A stretch of 64,000 nt of DNA. Origin: Methylobacter sp. (GTDB lineage Bacteria; Pseudomonadota; Gammaproteobacteria; Methylococcales; Methylomonadaceae). Of the stretch, positions 44,936-53,990 are shown one piece after another. The stretch lies in the NCBI RefSeq assembly GCF_023227905.1, contig NZ_JALOCF010000005.1, positions 62,001 to 126,000 of the forward strand, written 5' to 3'. Each line of letters begins with the position of its first letter. Position 1 is the stretch's first letter. The position numbers and the translations under genes are program-made. The notes under the pieces were generated by a model. It had not been told where the DNA came from. It did no database searches and was given only the letters and a program-made list of their open reading frames with translations.

Positions 44936-47900
44936 TTATTCATCCATGTTGAGCATATAGTCCGGCAGATTCACGCCGGGATGCACAATTGTAAATGTCG
45001 GGCCGTTCGCCCCGATTGCCGTCGTAGAGCTCAGCTTGGTATTAGTTTGCACTGCGTTGGTGACGGATTCAGGCGATGATGCCTCGACTGCCTCGGCGCT
45101 GGGATTTTGTGCTACCGTCATGGCAGGGGACAGACTGGACGTTACAGGCTGGCTGCTTATCGGGGGCGAGAGAATCGTCGACTCCAGTTGCGCCATCACA
45201 TTAAGAACTTGTTCCGGCGGCCTGTTGGGGATCAGCGTCGGGGCGGCGTTGGCCGTAACGGTTAGTGCAGCCGGAGTCACGGTTAAGGTTCCGTCCGCGA
45301 AGGTAATGGCATAGTTTGACGAAGTCAGGCCGGAAGGTGTGATGGCATAGCTGCCGGTATTGACTGCGCCTTGGGCGCTGCCGCCGTAGCCCAGGCTGCC
45401 GCCGAGCACATCCACCCCTTCGCCGTTGACCAAGCCGCTGTAGCCAACGCCGTTGCCGCCGCTGTAGGCCAAGCCGTCGTAGATTTTGCTGAAGCCGTTG
45501 GCGGTAATGGTCAGCGCCGCCGGATTCACCGTCAGGCTGCCGTCCGCGAAGGTAATGGCATAGTTGGATGAAGTCAGGCCGGAAGGCGTGATGGCGTACG
45601 TCCCGGCGTTGATAGCGTCCTGGGCGCTGCCGCCATAAGCCAGCGCGCCACCCAACACATCGGAACCTTCGCTGTTGACAAAGCCCGAGTAACCGACGCC
45701 GTTGCCGCCGCTGTAGGCCAAGCCGTCGTAAATCTTGGCGGCATTGTTGGCGGTGACAGTCAGCGCCGCCGGATTCACCGTCAGGCTGCCGTCCGCGAAG
45801 GTAATGGCATAATTGGACGAAGTCAGGCCGGAAGGTGTGATCGCATAGCTGCCGGCGTTGACAGCGTTTTGCGAACTGCCGCCATAAGCCAGCGTACCGC
45901 CCAGCACCGCCGACGTTTCGCCGTTGACGAAACCGCTGTAAGTAACACCGTTGCCGCCGCTGTAGGCCAGGCTATCGTAAGTCTTGGAAAACCCGTTGGC
46001 CGTCAAGGTCAACGGCGCCTGGGCCACCGTCAGATTGCCCGCGTAGAGAATCTGGTAGCCCGTCCCCGTGGCCCCCGCACCGCGCACGGCGCTGGTGGTA
46101 CCGGCGGCACTGGCGGCGCTGGTCGAGGCGGTCCAAGCCAGACTGCCTGTGTTGACGAGGCCGCTGGCATTCGCGCCCGTCTGGTCCAGGATGCTGGCGA
46201 TGCCGAAGGTCACCGCCGAACCGTAGGTCTGGCTGGCGCTGGCGGTGATAGTGATGTAGGGCAATGCCTTGATCCCCGGATAGGGGTTGCCCGCTCCCCA
46301 ATCGGTCGTGCTCCATGCGCCGTCGCTGGGGGAGGAACTGAATGGGCCGTTGGTGAGCCATTGCGCGGTAGTCAGCCCCGTGCCGCCGCCTGCGCTGCTG
46401 TTCTGGCCGGTGGTGGTTTCATCCCAGTAGCTGCTGGTGACCGTGGGGACGCCCTGGATAAAGCCGACCAGCCCGCCCAGCGTATTGTTGCCGGTGACCA
46501 GGCCCGTGGCGTAGCTGTTGCTGATGCTGGCAGTGTTCTGGTGCCTTCCTACCAAGCCGCCGATATAGCTGGCGGCAGCGTTACCGCTAGGAGCGGAGAC
46601 GCTGCCCGTCGCATAGCTGTAGCTGATGGCGCCGTTGTTGATGCCTACCAGTCCTCCGGCCATGGCAGAAGTGGATCCGCCGCCGAGTCCTGCCGAGACG
46701 CTGACGTTGGCGTAGCTGTAGCTGATGGCGCTACTGCCAAGGGTAACTCCGACCAGTCCGCCGACGATTTGGGTCGATGAGTAGACGCTGCCGCCGTCGA
46801 CATAGCTGTTGCGGATGGCCGTGCCGGTATCGGCCCTGCCCACCAGCGCGCCGGTGGCCCCGTTGCTACCGCCGGAGATGGCGACGTTCAGCAGCCCGAC
46901 GTTTTGCAGCAGGGCGTTCTGGGTCCAGCCGAACAGGCCGAAGCTGCCATCGGTGCGGTTGATCGACAGGTTGCTGATGGTGTGGCCGAGGCCGTCGAAC
47001 TTGCCGGTGAACACCTTGCTATTTCCGTCCGAAATCCTGTAGTAACCCACCGGATTGAAGCCTCCCGCCCAGCCGGACGTAGGGCCGGCGTTGATGTCGG
47101 CCCCCAGGACGTAGTTGCCGGCAAGGTTGGCGGGGGTGATGGCGACTGTGCCGAACATGCCTTGCAAGTCGGTCCCCGTGGTGCTGTTCTCCGCGCCCAG
47201 GGCGGTGATGACGGTCCAGATCGTCGGGGCGCCATCGCTGCCGAGCTTGGTGCTGAAGTTGGCGCCGGCCGGGAGGCTAACTTTGGCGCCGTTGTTCAGG
47301 GTGTAGTTGCTGGTGTTGCCCGCCGCCAGCGCGCCCTGGCCGTACTCCAGCGCCAGTTGGGCGGTGCCGGAGCCGTTGAGGTTGGCGTTGATCGCGATGT
47401 TGCGGTGGGCAGTAAGCGTGAGTTTGTTGGCCGACCAGGACACGGCGCTGTTGACGAAGATGTCGCCGTTGCCGCCGGTCAAGGCGTTGGTGGCGATGGC
47501 GACGTTGCTGCCGCCCAGGGCGGTGGACAGCGTGGATGCGCCGATGCCTGATGTTGTTAATGCCCCGCTGCCGGAGGCAATGGTGAAGTCCACCGGGTCG
47601 ATCAGCCAGGTGCCGGATTGGCCGTTTTCGGCTTTGGTGGTAATCTTCGCATCGTCGGCGATTCTGACGTGGGCGGCGGAAGTTTCGATGAAGCCGCCGT
47701 TGCTCTCTTCACCCCCTCTGCCTGAGGGAGAGGGAAGCGGTGCGGAAGCGTCGAGAGTGCCGCCGACGTTCACCGTGCCGCTGTCCATGTCGCCGAGCAG
47801 CTTGATGACGCCGTTATGGTCCTCTACGGTGCGGGCTTCGATGACGCCTTCGTTGTTGACGGCGGTCGACAGCAGCGCATCGGCGGCCTTGGCCGTCATC

Positions 47901-48691
47901 AGCACGATGCCGCCGTCGGCCTGGATCAATTGCTTGTTTTCCGCCAGCGCTTGCAGCGCGCCTTTATCCACTTCGACATTGAGCAGTTTGTCGCCAGCGA
48001 AATCCAGGCTGATTTTATCCCCCGCCGCCAGCGCCACGGTGCCGAGCCGGGCCTGAATGATGCCCTGGTTGCTCACTTGCCCGCCCAGCAAGGCGACGTA
48101 GCCGCCATCGGCGGCGGTAATAGTACCTTGGTTGACAATTTTTCCCTCGCCTCCGTTTGCCGTGGAGGAGAAGGTGCGTTTGCCGGAAGCCGCATCGGCA
48201 TCGGAGATATTCAGGGTGGACGCCACCAGACCTCCGACGTTGACTTGCGAGCCTTGGCCGAACAGTACGCCGTTGGGGTTGATCAGGTAAATCTGGCCGT
48301 TGGCGTTGAGCCGGCCCATGATCTGGCTGCCGTTGGGATCGGCGATACGATTGACGGCGACGGCGGACGCATTGGGCTGGTGAAAATCGACCTGGGCGTT
48401 TTGGCCGATGTTGAAGGTCTGCCAGTTGAGGCTGGCGTTCTGGCTGGCCTGGTTTACGTCCATATGGCTGCCGTCGACGTCGATGCTGGCCGAGCCGGCG
48501 GTGACTTGACCGCCGCCGGGTAGTTCCGTGGCGGCCGGTGCGGCGTAAGCGGCTGGGGTGAACAAGGGCAGAGTGGAAAGATACGCAATGCGTACTATAC
48601 GCCACTCGATTTTTCCGTTACGGGCGAATGCAGTGGCTGGAACATAGCCATCGGTTACGGCATCCCGGATTAGGCGGTAGGTCAGATTCAT
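44936..48691 (-). CDS. TpsA exoprotein with haemagglutinin N-domain and MBG-like repeats
   Basis: A 1251-residue secreted protein. It has a long signal region to about residue 52 (AAYAAPAA), then the TPS domain (TELPGGGQVTAGSASI, the conserved NPNGVLFG, VNVGGLVAST) that TpsB recognises, a right-handed beta-helix body, GLUG-like repeats (GGLVG with YSYA at about 650-760) and three 83-residue MBG-type repeats. It ends in a proline/serine-rich tail without a C-terminal toxin domain, so it looks like an adhesin rather than a contact-dependent inhibitor. A dispersed repeat interrupts it at about residues 317-330. Secreted by the next gene and preceded by a strong palindrome. Confidence 0.9.
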   Translation of the reverse strand: MNLTYRLIRDAVTDGYVPATAFARNGKIEWRIVRIAYLSTLPLFTPAAYAAPAATELPGGGQVTAGSASIDVDGSHMDVNQASQNASLNWQTFNIGQNAQVDFHQPNASAVAVNRIADPNGSQIMGRLNANGQIYLINPNGVLFGQGSQVNVGGLVASTLNISDADAASGKRTFSSTANGGEGKIVNQGTITAADGGYVALLGGQVSNQGIIQARLGTVALAAGDKISLDFAGDKLLNVEVDKGALQALAENKQLIQADGGIVLMTAKAADALLSTAVNNEGVIEARTVEDHNGVIKLLGDMDSGTVNVGGTLDASAPLPSPSGRGGEESNGGFIETSAAHVRIADDAKITTKAENGQSGTWLIDPVDFTIASGSGALTTSGIGASTLSTALGGSNVAIATNALTGGNGDIFVNSAVSWSANKLTLTAHRNIAINANLNGSGTAQLALEYGQGALAAGNTSNYTLNNGAKVSLPAGANFSTKLGSDGAPTIWTVITALGAENSTTGTDLQGMFGTVAITPANLAGNYVLGADINAGPTSGWAGGFNPVGYYRISDGNSKVFTGKFDGLGHTISNLSINRTDGSFGLFGWTQNALLQNVGLLNVAISGGSNGATGALVGRADTGTAIRNSYVDGGSVYSSTQIVGGLVGVTLGSSAISYSYANVSVSAGLGGGSTSAMAGGLVGINNGAISYSYATGSVSAPSGNAAASYIGGLVGRHQNTASISNSYATGLVTGNNTLGGLVGFIQGVPTVTSSYWDETTTGQNSSAGGGTGLTTAQWLTNGPFSSSPSDGAWSTTDWGAGNPYPGIKALPYITITASASQTYGSAVTFGIASILDQTGANASGLVNTGSLAWTASTSAASAAGTTSAVRGAGATGTGYQILYAGNLTVAQAPLTLTANGFSKTYDSLAYSGGNGVTYSGFVNGETSAVLGGTLAYGGSSQNAVNAGSYAITPSGLTSSNYAITFADGSLTVNPAALTVTANNAAKIYDGLAYSGGNGVGYSGFVNSEGSDVLGGALAYGGSAQDAINAGTYAITPSGLTSSNYAITFADGSLTVNPAALTITANGFSKIYDGLAYSGGNGVGYSGLVNGEGVDVLGGSLGYGGSAQGAVNTGSYAITPSGLTSSNYAITFADGTLTVTPAALTVTANAAPTLIPNRPPEQVLNVMAQLESTILSPPISSQPVTSSLSPAMTVAQNPSAEAVEASSPESVTNAVQTNTKLSSTTAIGANGPTFTIVHPGVNLPDYMLNMDE
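45271..46020. repeat. Three 249-bp tandem repeats in tpsA (MBG type)
   Basis: The units share an exact 249-bp period (for example GGCC at 45716 and 45965). Each encodes 83 residues of the form LTANGFSKTYDGLAYSGGNG, VNGEG, AITPSGLTSSNYAITFADGS, LTVNP. A fourth start (AALTVTANAAPT) is cut short. Such identical units can change number by recombination and may vary adhesin length. Confidence 0.92.
47703..47745. repeat. Dispersed palindromic repeat in frame inside tpsA
   Basis: On the minus strand this reads TTCCCTCTCCCTCAGGCAGA then GGGGGTGAAGAG, the same family as the intergenic repeat at 8748-8785. In frame it encodes LPSPSGRGGEE, out of place among the glycine/valine/asparagine-rich beta-helix repeats around it. 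Confidence 0.72.
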
Positions 48692-48741
48692 GGCTATTCA
48701 CTTTGTTATTTTTTGAGCCATGATACCGTTAAAATTTATAG

Positions 48742-48772
48742 GGTTATACCCCCCTAATTAGGGGGTGTAACC
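48742..48772. promoter_or_regulatory. Palindromic operator candidate upstream of tpsA
   Basis: A perfect 16-bp palindrome CCCCCTAATTAGGGGG (48750-48765) lies within longer imperfect arms GGTTATAC / GTGTAACC, 51 bp before the tpsA ATG. Its place and symmetry suit a dimeric LuxR/NarL-type regulator, and two such genes lie directly upstream. That they bind here is an inference. Confidence 0.6.
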
Positions 48773-48971
48773 AAGTTTGAGCTGTTTGCGGTACGCATAT
48801 TGATAGCCGTTAGAGCCTATAAAACTATGGTGTTCAGGTTGGACAAAAACGTAATATTAAATGCCATTAACCCCCGTTAAATAATATTTATCGGGTAGGG
48901 CGTGCTGATCCGTCGGTTCTGTGTCATTGGTGTTCTATTTTTCGTGTTTCTCGTGGTTTTCGCGGAATCAG

Positions 48972-49748
48972 TTAGGACGATTGCCCCAGCCACAGCGCCA
49001 TCAGCGCTGCACGGTTGCTCACGCCGAATTTACGGAAAACAGCGCTGACGTATTCGTGGATGGTGTGATAACTGCGCTCCAGTTGTTCCGCGATCTGTTT
49101 TTCGGGAAGACCGGTCAACAGCAGATGCAACACCCGCCGCTCGGTCGGCGTCAGGGGAGTCGCGGCCGCCAACAATCCGTGCGAGAGCATACGTTGGCGA
49201 TGGAACCATTTAATGCCGCGCAGCGCGTAGGAGAGCAGTTCGACTTCTTCGTCGGTGAACGTCTTTCGGGAATAGAAACCGAAGTGGGATTCGGCGTCCT
49301 GGTTGAGAGGGAATCCGATAAAGACGGCATCGCAGGTACCGACGGAGCCGTAATGATACCTGTAGAAAGGCGACTCAAACCATTCCGGCGACAACTCCCT
49401 GCGGAACGAGTAGGTTCTGAACGTGCCGACGCTTCGCATGGGGAGAAGAAAGGAAGGGTCGATTTCCCGCCGGTCCCAAAGTTGCAGGATTTCCTTGAAG
49501 GGGCCTTGATCCGGATCGGGGACAATGGGATGCAGTTGTATCATGGCGGAGACACGCCACCCTTGCAGCGGATCGTTATCATGCTCGCCATCCATGCGCA
49601 CCGCGCCGCCCCAGGTGGCATTCCAGGCGTTGGCCAGATTGCACAGCGATTTCATCAGAAGGGAGACGGCCTGGTCGGATTGGCTGGCCTCGAAGTCCGA
49701 CAGTTCATCCCAAATGCGATGTATTTTTTCATATATTGCGGGGGTCAT
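48972..49748 (-). CDS. LuxR-family transcription regulator, copy A
   Basis: A 258-residue regulator. The C-terminal LuxR/GerE helix-turn-helix (about 195-255) shows LTPTERRVLHLLLTGLPEKQ, IAEQLERSYHTIHEYVSAVF and RKFGV. The N-terminal 190 residues match no domain I know; they share IHRIWDEL, WRxxxxxHLHP-like and DAESHFGF motifs with copy B. It sits between copy B and tpsA, all on one strand, so it is the likely regulator of the secretion pair. No cognate luxI or histidine kinase is nearby. Confidence 0.88.
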   Translation of the reverse strand: MTPAIYEKIHRIWDELSDFEASQSDQAVSLLMKSLCNLANAWNATWGGAVRMDGEHDNDPLQGWRVSAMIQLHPIVPDPDQGPFKEILQLWDRREIDPSFLLPMRSVGTFRTYSFRRELSPEWFESPFYRYHYGSVGTCDAVFIGFPLNQDAESHFGFYSRKTFTDEEVELLSYALRGIKWFHRQRMLSHGLLAAATPLTPTERRVLHLLLTGLPEKQIAEQLERSYHTIHEYVSAVFRKFGVSNRAALMALWLGQSS

Positions 49749-49807
49749 GGTTTCTTACTCATTCATTTGCAATGGTTGCTGTTGAACTTTTTAAACAAAG
49801 GGGGACG

Positions 49808-50587
49808 CTACGGCGGCAGGCCGAGCCACAGGGCCATCAGCGCGGCTCTGTGGCTAACGCCGAATTTGCGATAGATGGAGCTGACATGTTCATGAACGGT
49901 GTGATAACTGCGCTCCAATTGGTCTGCAATCAGTTTTTCGGGAAGTCCGGCCAGCAGCAGATGAAGAACTTTCCGTTCGGTCGGCGTCAGCGGGACTTTG
50001 GCAAGCATCAAGCCGTGGGAAAGCATCAGTTGCTTCTGGAACCATTTGATGCTGCGCAGGATATTGGCGATTTCGTCCCGCTCGGATTCGCTGAAAGGCG
50101 GTTGATCCTCACTGCGAAAGATGCCGAACCAGGATTCGGCATCCCGGTTGACCGGAGAAGCCACCCAGAGAGCATCTGCTGTGCCGACGTCCCGGTAATA
50201 ACGCCGGTAATAAGCCCCTTCGAACCACTCGGGGCCTACCAAGTCCCGCAAGCGATTCGCACGGAAGCTGCCCGCGCCGTCCAGGTTGCGGATGGTACTT
50301 TCGTCGACATCGCCTCGTTCCAGTTTTTCCGTCTGCTCCTGTACGGCAGTATCAATCTGCGATGCGGGATGCAGGTGGCGGACAACATGCGGCCGCCAGC
50401 CTTTGATCGGATCGTCGGGAAATGAAGTGTCCATGCGTACTGCGCCCATCCAAGAGGCATCCCATGCCCCTACCAATAAGCACAGGCTTTCCATAAATTG
50501 GAATAAGGCTTCGTCGGGGCGGGAAGCATCGAAATCGGCCAGTTCGTCCCACAAGCGGTGGATGAGCTCCGAACGATTGTTGCTCAT
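49808..50587 (-). CDS. LuxR-family transcription regulator, copy B
   Basis: A 259-residue paralogue of copy A. Its helix-turn-helix is nearly identical (LTPTERKVLHLLLAGLPEKL, RSYHTVHEHVSSIYRKFGVS), while the N-terminal region shares IHRLWDELADF, GAVRMD, GPEWFEGAYYRRYY and DAESWFGIF. The two genes are separated by 59 bp and probably arose by tandem duplication. The more divergent N-terminal halves suggest different inputs with a shared DNA site. Confidence 0.88.
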   Translation of the reverse strand: MSNNRSELIHRLWDELADFDASRPDEALFQFMESLCLLVGAWDASWMGAVRMDTSFPDDPIKGWRPHVVRHLHPASQIDTAVQEQTEKLERGDVDESTIRNLDGAGSFRANRLRDLVGPEWFEGAYYRRYYRDVGTADALWVASPVNRDAESWFGIFRSEDQPPFSESERDEIANILRSIKWFQKQLMLSHGLMLAKVPLTPTERKVLHLLLAGLPEKLIADQLERSYHTVHEHVSSIYRKFGVSHRAALMALWLGLPP

Positions 50588-50601
50588 TATGGTGGTCTTT
50601 T

Positions 50602-51447
50602 TTAGCCGGTGACAGCCAGATTATTTTTACGCGGTTTTTTAGCTTCGGGACAATCAATGCTAAAACGCTGTACCTGTTCCCCCAGCTTTAATGCGGTCAA
50701 TTGCCCGCCCCAAAGACAGCCGGTATCAATGGCATAGCAGTTCGGCCCCTCGTAATATCCCAAGGCGGACCAATGGCCGAAAATAATGCGCATATCTGCG
50801 CTTTTGCGTTTGGGGACATCGAACCACGGCATAAGGCTTTTAGGCTGGGAACCTATAGGCCCGCTATGAACAAAATCCAGCCGACCGTTAACATCGCAAT
50901 AACGCATCCGGGTGAAGCAATTGATGATAAAGCGCAATTTATCGACCCTTTTCAAGTCGGACGACCAGATATTGGGCTTGTTGCCGTACATTTGTTTTAA
51001 AAACGCCTCATATTTAGGGCCTTGTAAAGCCTGTTCCGCCAGCAAGGCCATTTTTTTTGTTTTTTTAAAATCCCATTGCGGCGGCAGGCCGGCATGAATC
51101 AGGCAGAAGTCCTCATTAAAATGAAACAGCGGCCGATGCCTCAGCCAATCGATTAACTCATCACTGTCCGGCGCTTCCAGTATCGGCAGCAGCGAATCTT
51201 TTTTATGGGCTATTTTAGGCGCGCAAGATGCGGCCAATAAATGCAAATCATGATTGCCCAGCACCGTGACGGCTGAATCTCCCAATGATTTGATGAAGCG
51301 GAGGGTTTCTAAAGATTTGGGGCCGCGGTTGACCAGGTCCCCGGCGAACCACAGTTGATCGGTGTGCTCATTAAAAGAGATGGTATCAAGAAGTTGTAAT
51401 AACTCGTCAAAGCAACCTTGAATATCGCCGATAGCATAAATAGACAT
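50602..51447 (-). CDS. apaH: Bis(5'-nucleosyl)-tetraphosphatase, symmetrical
   Basis: A 281-residue metallophosphatase that splits Ap4A into two ADP and can also decap RNA. It shows AIGDIQGCFDELL, FAGDLVNRGPKSLETL, VLGNHDLHLL and HAGLPPQW. Ends 14 bp before the LuxR copy B start and lies 2 bp after apaG, the usual pairing. Confidence 0.96.
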   Translation of the reverse strand: MSIYAIGDIQGCFDELLQLLDTISFNEHTDQLWFAGDLVNRGPKSLETLRFIKSLGDSAVTVLGNHDLHLLAASCAPKIAHKKDSLLPILEAPDSDELIDWLRHRPLFHFNEDFCLIHAGLPPQWDFKKTKKMALLAEQALQGPKYEAFLKQMYGNKPNIWSSDLKRVDKLRFIINCFTRMRYCDVNGRLDFVHSGPIGSQPKSLMPWFDVPKRKSADMRIIFGHWSALGYYEGPNCYAIDTGCLWGGQLTALKLGEQVQRFSIDCPEAKKPRKNNLAVTG

Positions 51448-51449
51448 GC

Positions 51450-51827
51450 TTAATGCAGGGTTCTTGGGATGGACAGGGTGAATCTGGGAATATCCGCACG
51501 GAATTCATCGCCGTCATCCGAATGCATCGTATAGTTGCCCTGCATGGTGCCGACCGGTGTTTCTATCATGGCGCCGCTGGTATAACGAAACGATTCGCCG
51601 GGCTTAAGATAGGGATGCTCGCCGATAACCCCGTCGCCCCTGACTTCCTGGATCTTGCCGTTGGAATCGGTAATCAGCCAATGGCGCTGAAGCAGCTTCG
51701 CCGGTATTTCGCCTACGTTGGTGATAGTAATAGTGTAGGCGAAGACATAGCGATCCTCATCGGGGACGGATTGCGCCTCTATAAAAAAAGGAGTGGCTTC
51801 AACTAATATTTTGTTTTTTTCGTTCAT
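51450..51827 (-). CDS. apaG: ApaG protein
   Basis: A 125-residue ApaG with an immunoglobulin-like beta fold: YTITITNVGEIPAKLLQRHW, the glycine-rich VRGDGVIGEHPYLKPGESF and MQGNYTMHSDDGDEF. The biochemical role is unsettled (linked to Co2+ resistance and Ap4A levels). The gene is coupled to apaH. Confidence 0.95.
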   Translation of the reverse strand: MNEKNKILVEATPFFIEAQSVPDEDRYVFAYTITITNVGEIPAKLLQRHWLITDSNGKIQEVRGDGVIGEHPYLKPGESFRYTSGAMIETPVGTMQGNYTMHSDDGDEFRADIPRFTLSIPRTLH

Positions 51828-51898
51828 TATTGGATCATATTAGGTTATATATGATCATTTGATCGTAACTTTTCATTAAACGCAAGCATCTATTCAGC

Positions 51899-52435
51899 AT
51901 GAAATACAAAGACTGCTTTTTAATCCTGTTGCTGGCCTTGCCCCAAGCGGCTCATGCAGAAGACATCAAAGATTTGTTTGCGGCGGCCATGATGGGCAAA
52001 CTTGAGAGAACAGACGCTTTGCTGGCGCAAGGGATTGATGCTAATGGCAAAACAGCCAGCGGTCGCACCGCATTGATGGCCGCAAGTTTTAGCGGCAATG
52101 TACAGATTGTTAAATCCTTGTTGGCGTACGGAGCCGATGTCAGCCTTGCCGATAATTCGGGAACAACTGCATTGATGGATGCGCTGGTTTTCGGCAATGA
52201 AGAGATCGTGAATTTACTGATTGCAGCCGGAGCCGATGTCAATGCGCTGGACAAGCAAAATGTGACGGTCATGGCCAGAGCCAAAAAGAATGCTCACGAA
52301 AACATCATTAAAATACTGGAAAAAGCCGGGGCCAAAGAAGAGGCGGAAGTGCCGATAGAAGAAGCAACCGCTAAAGATGGCGCGGGTGGAAAACCGGAAG
52401 AAAAGCCTGGCGCAAAACCGGCAGCCAAAAAATAA
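51899..52435 (+). CDS. Exported ankyrin-repeat protein
   Basis: A 178-residue protein with a signal peptide (FLILLLALPQAAHAED) and three to four ankyrin repeats: GRTALMAASFSGNVQIVKSL, LADNSGTTALMDALVFGNEE and IVNLLIAAGADVNALD. A lysine/glutamate/alanine-rich tail follows. It probably acts in the periplasm as a protein-binding scaffold; the partner is unknown. It ends 19 bp before the start of mpl. Confidence 0.85.
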   Translation: MKYKDCFLILLLALPQAAHAEDIKDLFAAAMMGKLERTDALLAQGIDANGKTASGRTALMAASFSGNVQIVKSLLAYGADVSLADNSGTTALMDALVFGNEEIVNLLIAAGADVNALDKQNVTVMARAKKNAHENIIKILEKAGAKEEAEVPIEEATAKDGAGGKPEEKPGAKPAAKK

Positions 52436-52454
52436 TTTTACTCAGGACAAAACA

Positions 52455-53807
52455 TTGCACATTCATATCTTAGGTATTTGCGGAACATTCATGGGCGGGC
52501 TTGCCGTCATTGCGCGGCAGTTGGGGCATCAGGTCAGCGGTTCCGACCAGAATGTTTATCCGCCGATGAGCACGCAACTGGAGCAGCAAGGCATCACATT
52601 GATGGAAGGTTATCGGGCTGAAAACCTGGACAGTAAACCCGATCTGGTCATTATCGGCAATGCCCTGTCGCGCGGCAATCCTGAAGTCGAGGCGGTGCTT
52701 AATAAAGGGCTGAGATATGTATCCGGCCCGCAGTGGCTGGCCGAGCATGTGTTACAGGACAAATGGGTGCTGGGCGTTGCCGGAACCCACGGCAAAACCA
52801 CGACCACCAGCATGTTGAGCTGGATACTTGAGCACCAGGGTTTTAATCCGGGCTTTTTAATCGGCGGCATCCCGCTAAATTTCGGCATCTCGGCGCGGCT
52901 CGGCGAGTCCGATTTTTTTGTCATCGAAGCCGATGAATACGATTCCGCGTTTTTCGACAAGCGCTCAAAGTTTGTCCACTACCGCCCCAGAACCGCCATC
53001 CTGAACAATCTTGAATACGACCATGCCGATATTTTCCCGGACCTCGATGCAATCAAAAAGCAGTTCCATCATCTGGTCAGGACAGTGCCCGGCGAAGGCC
53101 TGATCATCAGTCCCGAAGGCGATGCCAATATCAATGACGTCTTGGCGATGGGTTGCTGGACGCCGGTCGCCAAGACATCGATTAATGCCAATGCCCAGTG
53201 GAACGCCCAACTGATCAACAGCGACGGCAGCAAGTTCGACGTGGTAATGGACAATCAAGTGCAAGGTTGTGTCGAATGGTCGTTAACCGGTCAGCATAAC
53301 GTTTACAACGCGCTGTCTGCGATAGTCGCCGCAAAGCACATCGGTATCCTGCCCAAGGATGCGATAGCTGCGCTGGGGCAATTCAAAAACGTCAAGCGGC
53401 GCATGGAAGTGATCGCCAGCATCAACGGCGTGACAGTCTATGACGACTTCGCCCATCATCCGACCGCGATACAAACGACGCTGGACGGCTTGCGCAAACA
53501 GGTCGGTCAAGAGCGTATCATCGCCATCGTCGAGCCGCGCTCAAACACCATGCGCCTTGGGGTGCATACCCAAACGCTGGCGGAATCTTTAGATAATGCC
53601 GATCTAGCCATCATCTACCAGCCGGAAGCATTAGGCTGGGATTTAAGCGAACTGAAAAGATACGCGGGTAATATCGAAATCTGCTCATCGCTGGATGACA
53701 TCATCTCCAAGCTTAAATTCGAAGCGCGTTACGGCGGGCATTTTGTGTTGATGAGCAACGGCAGCTTCGGCGGCATTTATCAGCGTTTGCAGGATGCGTT
53801 GCGCTAA
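52455..53807 (+). CDS. mpl: Murein tripeptide ligase (UDP-MurNAc:tripeptide)
   Basis: A 450-residue Mur ligase that reuses cell-wall tripeptide in peptidoglycan recycling. It shows HILGICGTFMGGLAV, the ATP loop VAGTHGKTTTTSM, IEADEYDSAFFDKRSKF and the C-terminal VYDDFAHHPTAI. I choose the TTG at 52455 with a CAGGA site; the frame extends to an ATG at 52377, but that part lies inside the ankyrin gene and lacks homology. Length agrees with E. coli Mpl. Confidence 0.94.
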   Translation: MHIHILGICGTFMGGLAVIARQLGHQVSGSDQNVYPPMSTQLEQQGITLMEGYRAENLDSKPDLVIIGNALSRGNPEVEAVLNKGLRYVSGPQWLAEHVLQDKWVLGVAGTHGKTTTTSMLSWILEHQGFNPGFLIGGIPLNFGISARLGESDFFVIEADEYDSAFFDKRSKFVHYRPRTAILNNLEYDHADIFPDLDAIKKQFHHLVRTVPGEGLIISPEGDANINDVLAMGCWTPVAKTSINANAQWNAQLINSDGSKFDVVMDNQVQGCVEWSLTGQHNVYNALSAIVAAKHIGILPKDAIAALGQFKNVKRRMEVIASINGVTVYDDFAHHPTAIQTTLDGLRKQVGQERIIAIVEPRSNTMRLGVHTQTLAESLDNADLAIIYQPEALGWDLSELKRYAGNIEICSSLDDIISKLKFEARYGGHFVLMSNGSFGGIYQRLQDALR

Positions 53808-53825
53808 CTTATTTAATAATAAATT

Positions 53826-53965
53826 CACCACGAAGGCACGAACGACTGCATGGATGCAGGAGGTAGAGCACCAAAAGTAGGCGCTCTAAGCGACGCAGGG
53901 AGCGGTTGCCGAGAGCACGAAGAAAATTAAAATAAAAACTTCGTGTCCTTCGTGTCTTCGTGGTG
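53826..53965. repeat. Nested palindromic elements between mpl and trpD
   Basis: The outer arms CACCACGAAGGCACGAA and TTCGTGTCTTCGTGGTG form a hairpin of the same family as 26035-26097. Inside lies a second repeat, CTGCATGGATGCAGGAGGTA through GCAGGGAGCGGTTGCCGAG, the element also found within dabA. One element therefore appears to have inserted into the loop of the other. Confidence 0.8.
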
Positions 53966-53990
53966 AAACATAATTTACTCAAACAAAAAC

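Noticed and set aside
45869..46780. 303-codon plus-strand open frame opposite tpsA
   Set aside because: Composition reflects the reverse complement of glycine/serine-rich repeats; no start context or homology.
44936..48691. Contact-dependent inhibition toxin (CdiA)
   Set aside because: No VENN motif, no C-terminal toxin domain and no downstream immunity gene; the C terminus is MBG repeats and a short proline/serine tail.
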